From Daldinia sp. FL1419 (lineage: Eukaryota > Ascomycota > Sordariomycetes > Xylariales > Hypoxylaceae), in the NCBI GenBank assembly GCA_025201765.1, contig MU623489.1:17860-81859 (forward strand): a stretch of DNA of 64,000 nt, read 5' to 3'. Positions 58,647 through 64,000 of the stretch are shown piece after piece (position 1 is the first letter of the stretch; every line of letters starts with the position of its first letter). Under the pieces are notes generated by a model. The model worked only from the letters and a program-made list of their open reading frames with translations. It was not told where the DNA came from and searched no databases. A program made the translations under genes and the position numbers.

Positions 58647-60576
58647 TTAGTCAACATCATTCGGCACTCGTGTCAGTACGGTGATTGCTGTCCCGTCGTC
58701 TAGCACTTCCTGCTTCTCTTCTAGTCTATATCCGCCGAATCGGGGTAATATGATTGTCCATATAAGCCAGTATAGGATTCCGAACACAAGTCTACGAATT
58801 TGTAAGCACCTGCGGTTAAAACTCCAAACATACTGTTATTGTCTCCACATCCTGAAAATGGTGTCACTTACATGCCGACGCCAACGATGGCGTATGTTGC
58901 ATAAAATAGACCGCCGGGTTTCGGATGCGACGGAGGGAAAAAGGGGGCTGCCAGCAAGGAAAAACACAGGATGATCCTGAAGATAACCGCCGGGATCCAG
59001 GCTTTGAACGGCCGTTTCAAGTCTGGTCGCTTATACCGCAGCCAAATAAGTCCTATTGACGTCGCAAGCGCAAATATCTGTCCTGGATAGCCTTCGACTT
59101 CCAATATGAAGGAGTATACTTCGCTTGACGGCGGAAGTATGATGACCAAAACAGAAGGGATCCAGTGCACAATTAGGCCCCCTAATGGCGCATTGAACGG
59201 CTTGGAAGAGGACAGATATCTGGAAAACGGCAAAAAGCCTGCGCGAGCAACTTCTTGATTAAGACGTGCCTACGGTTGATTAGAATTCAAGTTATGCATT
59301 TCATAGTTTTTTTTAAACCACTTGAGGACAAAACCTACGGTTGAAAAAGTGACTACCATCACGTTTCCTGCTGCCGAAAGAGCAACCGCTAAGGGTAGAA
59401 ATCTCTTTCCAATGTTAGGTCCAAATGTGCGTTCAAAGAACAAAGCTGCGACTAGTTGGCCGCTCTCTTTGATATCCTCGATGGGAACGACAGCGAAGTA
59501 AGCTAGATTAGCAAGCAAGTACAAGAGGCACGCAGTGACCAAAGCTGTTAGCGAAACCGATTTTAATGTTCGAACGCTGTGTCAAAAATAGTCAGTTATC
59601 CGGTATATTCCCTAGGTTGTAAACAATCCGAGGGTTGAGGCCCGCAAGCATTTCTCATGGGTGGCCCAATTAGGAAATGCGAACCGCAGGTGTAACAAAA
59701 GGGAGAAGCCAAGACTTACGGGTCTTTCACTTCGTTCATGACGTTATTCAAATTAGAAAGGCCAGCATAAGAATAGAAGACCTTGAATAATGACGTTGCA
59801 AGGGTTCCCAGATTCCAGTCGCTTCCCTCCCAAAGCCCTTCCCAGGACCGTACCTTGGACGGCCTAATATCCGCGTCTTCTTGCTCGGGTCTTATTATCA
59901 CAACGTAAAGTGCCGATAATACCATGAACACTACAAGTCCCACTTTGATCCAGCCCAGGAAATTCTGAATGCGTATGCCTGCCCTATACCAGACGCCGTG
60001 AATAATCGTAATGACAGTAAGGAGTCCGACTGCAAGGGCCTTTTTAGAAAAGTCTCGGGCTTCGACGTCGAATACGAAATGTACGTATTGGCTAAAGATG
60101 ACGCAGTTGCTCGCTGTAAAACCCAAGAGCACAGCTTGAACCGCAACCATAGTCGAGGCAAAGAAGCGCGGCCATGGGTACGTGAACTCGAGGTATACTT
60201 TGTCACCACCGGACCGCGGCAGCATGCAGCCGTATTCGAGTGACACGGTGAGACCGCATGCCACAACGACGGCACCGAGGATCCAAATCGACAGCGAAAG
60301 ACCCACACTCCCGACGGACGAGAGAATCACTCCCGGAACCGCGAAGATGCCGCTTCCGATGACTCTCGAAATGGCGATGATATAGGCGCTTTTCCAGTCG
60401 ATGTTCCGGCCTAACACGGATTCTTCGGGTAAGACGTCGTCTTCGAGATTTCCGAACTCGGGTGGTGAAGAAGGTCCGTCTTCGTCGTCCGTCGGGGCTT
60501 TGAGGATCGAAGACGAACGGATCGATGACGCGTCTGCTCCCAACAAGGGGCTGTCTTCGCCGTAGGACGTAGACAT
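58647..60576 (-). CDS. MUP1: Methionine permease-like amino-acid transporter (Mup1 family)
   Basis: Four exons on the minus strand: 60576-59720, 59576-59339, 59269-58872 and 58791-58647, 545 aa. The start is the ATG of MSTSYGEDSPLLG; the longer ORF upstream depends on a non-ATG start. The APC-family opening helix is present (SAYIIAISRVIGSGIFAVPG), and about twelve hydrophobic segments follow. VFYSYAGLSNLNNVMNEVKDP and ARLNQEVARAGFLPFSR match the Mup1/Mup3 branch. The cytosolic N-terminus is acidic and Ser-rich with LPEESVLGRNIDWKSAY before TM1, the region used in methionine-induced endocytosis of yeast Mup1. The 5' leader has 15 A residues directly before the ATG. Substrate inferred from family. 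Confidence 0.88.
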
Positions 60577-61663
60577 TTTTTTTTTTTTTTTCCTTTTCTC
60601 GTAAGACTCAGAATTTAGTCGCACAGAGCCGCGTAAATCTAGCTCATAGTTTCCGGAATTATGTATTAGTCGCGATCCACGCTATACGACGTCCAGCTAA
60701 TAATTCGGACCTTTGGAGATATCTGAGTTTCGGGTATTTAGCTGTCGAATGCGTGAGTATAATATGAATACCTAGGTAAGTACGTAGGTATAATACATTT
60801 AGAAAAATAAGAAGGATGCAAGGCCATTATTAGGTTTTTGCGAGGGCTGTAAGCTGTACCTCGGACGCCATCTGATTGCCCTGAGCTGCTGACAAAAAGT
60901 GTCTCTTGATCGCTAAATCCAGAGGTTGCGCCATCCTGTTGTTTCACTGCGCGCCACTCAGTCTCGTCGATGTTCTCGCACGTCATCTCCCCTGGCGTTT
61001 GCACCACCCTTTGCTGAATAACCGTAGCCAAATATCCGCCGAGTCAATGATAATCCATTGAGACAGATCAAAGCTTATCTTTGGGCTCGAGCTTCGGTCG
61101 ATTTGGTAAGATAAGCGATTTAAGTCCGCTCGGTGTTTATAAGTTGAAAATAGATACTTTATACGGCATAAGTTAATTTCTGGTAATAACTAATGCAGGT
61201 TTTATTTCTATTCTATTTAACCTGACCTAGGTACTTGTTACACCTGCAAATGCATTCTTGTGGTAAGACTTTGCGACCAATCGTCTTTTATCTTTTAAAT
61301 AACTACCTACCTAACCGGTTAGGTACCTAACTAAGGCACATTGCCGAGACTTTGGGGGTGGATCCCGGATCACCCGGGCATTTGGGTCGACGGAGTAGAC
61401 ATTGATTGGTCAAATTTCTATTATCCCTTAACGGTTAGATCCTTCAGCCAAAATTATATCGAGAGAGCGGCTTGTTGCAATGAACAGGAATTATATCCTG
61501 AATAATTATATCCTGAATAATCATATCCTGAATACAGGTAACTATTTCAACTATCTATCCTCAGAGAAATACCCGACTTGCTATTATTCTGAATGTTTCG
61601 TAATATGCTGATGGTTCCGTCTAGGCTACTGCTTTGCTTCTTCATCTACCTAGATATCCCTTA
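60577..61663. other. Intergenic region upstream of the permease
   Basis: 1.09 kb. Contains an unsupported 97-aa minus-strand ORF (60738-61031), TACCTAGG-type motifs (60769, 61227, 61301-61334) and the 15-bp tandem repeat listed separately. Confidence 0.45.
61489..61533. repeat. 15-bp tandem repeat, three units
   Basis: Units AATTATATCCTGAAT at 61489-61503 and 61504-61518, and AATCATATCCTGAAT at 61519-61533 (one change). Lies just beyond the stop of the ANK-AAA gene. Confidence 0.9.
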
Positions 61664-63766
61664 TTATTGTACCAATCTTACCTCGACTTCCCCGTTAACA
61701 TCGATATCAATCACAAACGAGGTGATGGGTTGGTCCTCCTCAAATATATCGCCGGCTTTTAGATACTGGGTTACCAGCGAATCCTCGACAATGCGCTCCA
61801 CGGCTTGATTGATGCTTCGGGCACCAAGTTTCTTGTCGTACTCTTCGTGGGTGATGGTAGAGCATACCGATGCGTCGTTCTTGATGCGGATCTTGATATT
61901 TCCGGCATATACGTCTTGTTCGCTGTCTAACGCCAGATGTACGCGTCTGGATAGTTCGCTTTCCATATGCATAATCGCTCTATGAGCAATAAGAGGTGCC
62001 TCCTGTGTTCCAAAGACCAGAAAGGGTAAAATCGCGGTGATACGACCGCTTAAGGGTGCGCCAAAATGACCAGTGAATTCTTTGCGGAGCTGGTCGCATA
62101 GCTTCTCTGCCAACTTATCTTGGGCATCTTCATCTTCCGAGTATAATAGTGTCTTCTCGTTGGCGGCGCAGAATCCAAGAATATTCTCATCGAGTTGATT
62201 GGTGGCAAGGATCCAGATTGTCTTGGAGCAATCGATGTGACCCCCGTTGCGGCGGTCCTCGTAGCATCCTTTCGATATCTATCAGTATCCGGAAGTGAAC
62301 TCCAGAGTTTTCCGGGGGGTACTAACCATTTTGAAAGGGTATTAATAAAGTATTATGGATTTCCTTGCTCGTCTTCTCAAATTCATCCATAAAAACGATG
62401 CATCGCTGTCCGTTTTTGCGAGCCAAGAAGTTATTCAGCGCCGAACCTTCCTCGTATCCACTATAGGGGGGCCGCGGTCCGAATAATTCGATGTCGTGCT
62501 TGAAAACTGTACAATCTACTTTGTGCAATTCTAACGACATAAGATCGCCGAACCTTTCGGCGAGTTCGGTTTTACCATGGCCGCTCGGCCCTGCAAAGAC
62601 CAAGATAAACGGCTTTTTCTTCTGAAGTGCCAGGTATCTTATGTCTGTTAGCGGTAGAAATACACAAACACGGGGCTTTGAACTTACACCAAGAGCTTTC
62701 TCTGAACCCAGCGTATTGCTATAGACTGTGCGATTAGCGTCTGGTGAAGGCCTAAAACTTCTCCGGCTCCCTGGCGATTCAGGATTTCCTTCTCACGCCC
62801 AGAACGTGGCTTCACTTTACTAGCCCTGTAAAGATCATAGCGTTGGGTGAGGTTGAGAACTTCCGAAAGGCGCTCCCGCACTTCCGATATGCACCATTTC
62901 TTGTTTTCATCATCAAGATCATGAAGTTCCTCTGTGGTTGGTCCACCCTCTGGTAAATCTCGACAGAAGGGATTGTAGAAAGCCTTGGGGATGGCACAAG
63001 GGTCTGCGCCGAACCTTAGAAGCGTCGCTAGTGTTCTCGAGGCCTGAAGCATAGTCTGGCCTTCATTCAAAATAGAGAAGGCAATTGAGGGAAACTTCCT
63101 GGATCCCCATACCGTATTAGGATCAGCCCCATGCTTAAGCCACTCACGAATAATACCGACGTCATTGGTAGAAATGACATAGAATATTGCTGGGTAATCG
63201 TCAATAGTCTCGTTTAAATGATAGCATAATGATTTCTTGTCGTAATGACTTAGGTATTTGCGGACATGTTCCGCGTTAAAGTAGCCGGCTTGGATTGCGC
63301 CCAACACTTGCCGGAGCTCGAAGGTGTTCGGATCAGGTGGGACATTGAACATAGACATATCGGGGGCGGGAAGAGTGGGTAAATTGGGCATCCACGAGTG
63401 GCCATCGTCAACAACCTCATCTCGGACTTGCTGCGATTCAAGTAAGCCCTCGCCGGGGTGAGTTTCATGCGAGTCGCTCCAGGAGCTATCGTCGTCTGAT
63501 AGGGGGTCAGGCGGGAGAAATTCCTAAAGGTCGGTCAAACGAAAGTAACGGAAAAAGGGACATATACATACTTCAAGTGTCTTGTATTTCTCTATAGCCT
63601 TTTCTTTATCATTATCGCTCAGCTAAAGCAATTAGTCATTTCCGTATTATACGTGAAGGTGATGCAAGAAGCCTACTCCTAGACAGTGTATTGCTGTGTT
63701 CCTAGAGCACCTAGGGTACTGCATCATAAGCTCCTTGATATCTTCTTCCTTTTGAGTTGAGGCCAT
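61664..63766 (-). CDS. UBA-ankyrin-AAA+ ATPase, Hsp100/Clp D2-like (Skd3/CLPB-like)
   Basis: Five exons on the minus strand: 63766-63677, 63622-63572, 63523-62688, 62637-62327 and 62268-61664; 630 aa. Residues 1-47 look like a UBA/CUE-type helical domain (KEEDIKELMMQYPRC ... LSDNDKEKAIEKYK). A disordered linker follows, then ankyrin-like repeats (about 120-230, e.g. IIREWLKHGADPNTVWG and LATLLRFGADP). The AAA+ module has Walker A AGPSGHGKTE, a pore-loop-region segment PPYSGYEEGS, Walker B CIVFMDEFEK, sensor-1 ILATNQ and arginine-finger region LSGRITAILPF, as in the second ring of ClpB. The C-terminal small domain ends SFVIDIDVNGEVEV. Architecture parallels animal Skd3/CLPB, but there is no mitochondrial presequence. 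Likely a cytosolic unfoldase or disaggregase; substrate unknown. Confidence 0.85.
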
Positions 63767-63916
63767 GGTGATCTAAGTTAATATCAAAAGAGAATAAAAT
63801 TCAATACTAGGATATTACTGGTAGAGGAAAGCGTATGCATAGAATGTGAAGACAAGTATTGGAGCCCCAAAGCATGGGGTTATGGCAAGATAAATAGAGA
63901 CCACGATGTATCGGGG

Positions 63917-64000
63917 GGGGGGGGGGGGGGGCCCGGCCGGGGGGCGGGGCGCCGGCGGGGGGTGGTGTTGGGGGACGGGGGCGGGAAATAAGGGAGGGCA
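63917..64000. other. Poly-G / low-complexity contig end
   Basis: A run of about 20 G is followed by G/C-only sequence (cccggccggggggcggggcg) up to the last base. Unlike any other sequence in the window and typical of failed sequencing cycles or a collapsed assembly edge. Confidence 0.85.

Noticed and set aside
60738..61031. 97-aa minus-strand ORF upstream of the permease.
   Set aside because: Begins only with TTG, no homology recognised; the internal ATG would give a shorter peptide. Possible but unsupported without transcript data.

Overview
The window is nuclear DNA of a filamentous ascomycete (Pezizomycotina). Most genes have short introns of about 50-130 bp with GTAAGT-type donors and CTAAC/CTGAC branch sites, and the set includes a highly reducing polyketide synthase, fungal rhodopsin-domain membrane proteins and a Cip1-type secreted protein. 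The last ~80 bases are a G-rich low-complexity tail that looks like a poor-quality contig end. The species cannot be named from the sequence alone; a Sordariomycete is my inference.

Layout. 1-18 kb is housekeeping: a NIPA-like Mg transporter (-), V-ATPase subunit E (+), a HEAT-like nuclear protein of unclear identity (-), a 675-bp Tc1/pogo-like miniature transposon, a 3.7-kb gene-free stretch, and a Dnf1-type lipid flippase (+). 18-20.3 kb holds two small candidate genes. 21-22 kb is a Nudix ADP-ribose pyrophosphatase (-) with a 16-nt micro-exon.

22.2-43.2 kb looks like a secondary-metabolite gene cluster: a GMC flavoprotein oxidoreductase (-), a 2411-residue highly reducing polyketide synthase (-), a 7TM rhodopsin-domain protein (+), a short-chain dehydrogenase (+), a small membrane protein (+), a salicylate-hydroxylase-like FAD monooxygenase (-) and a vanillyl-alcohol-oxidase-type flavoenzyme (+). 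The PKS reads KS-AT-DH-(degenerate methyltransferase)-(structural KR region)-ER-KR-ACP with no release domain. It should make an unmethylated reduced chain, freed by a partner I cannot identify and then oxidised by up to three flavoenzymes and one SDR. No transporter or Zn2Cys6 regulator is visible in the cluster.

43.3-64 kb returns to general genes: SPOUT RNA methyltransferase (-), Cip1-like secreted protein (+), a second rhodopsin-domain protein (-), a 256-bp MITE in the promoter of a membrane-tethered thioredoxin (+), mitoribosome assembly factor Rsm22 (+), siroheme-pathway Met1 (+), a CmcJ/AsaB-type oxygenase (-), a Mup1-like methionine permease (-), and a UBA-ankyrin-AAA+ protein (-) resembling the ANK-AAA disaggregase Skd3/CLPB. 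Exon structures were deduced by hand from splice signals and reading-frame continuity; each assembled CDS closes in frame.
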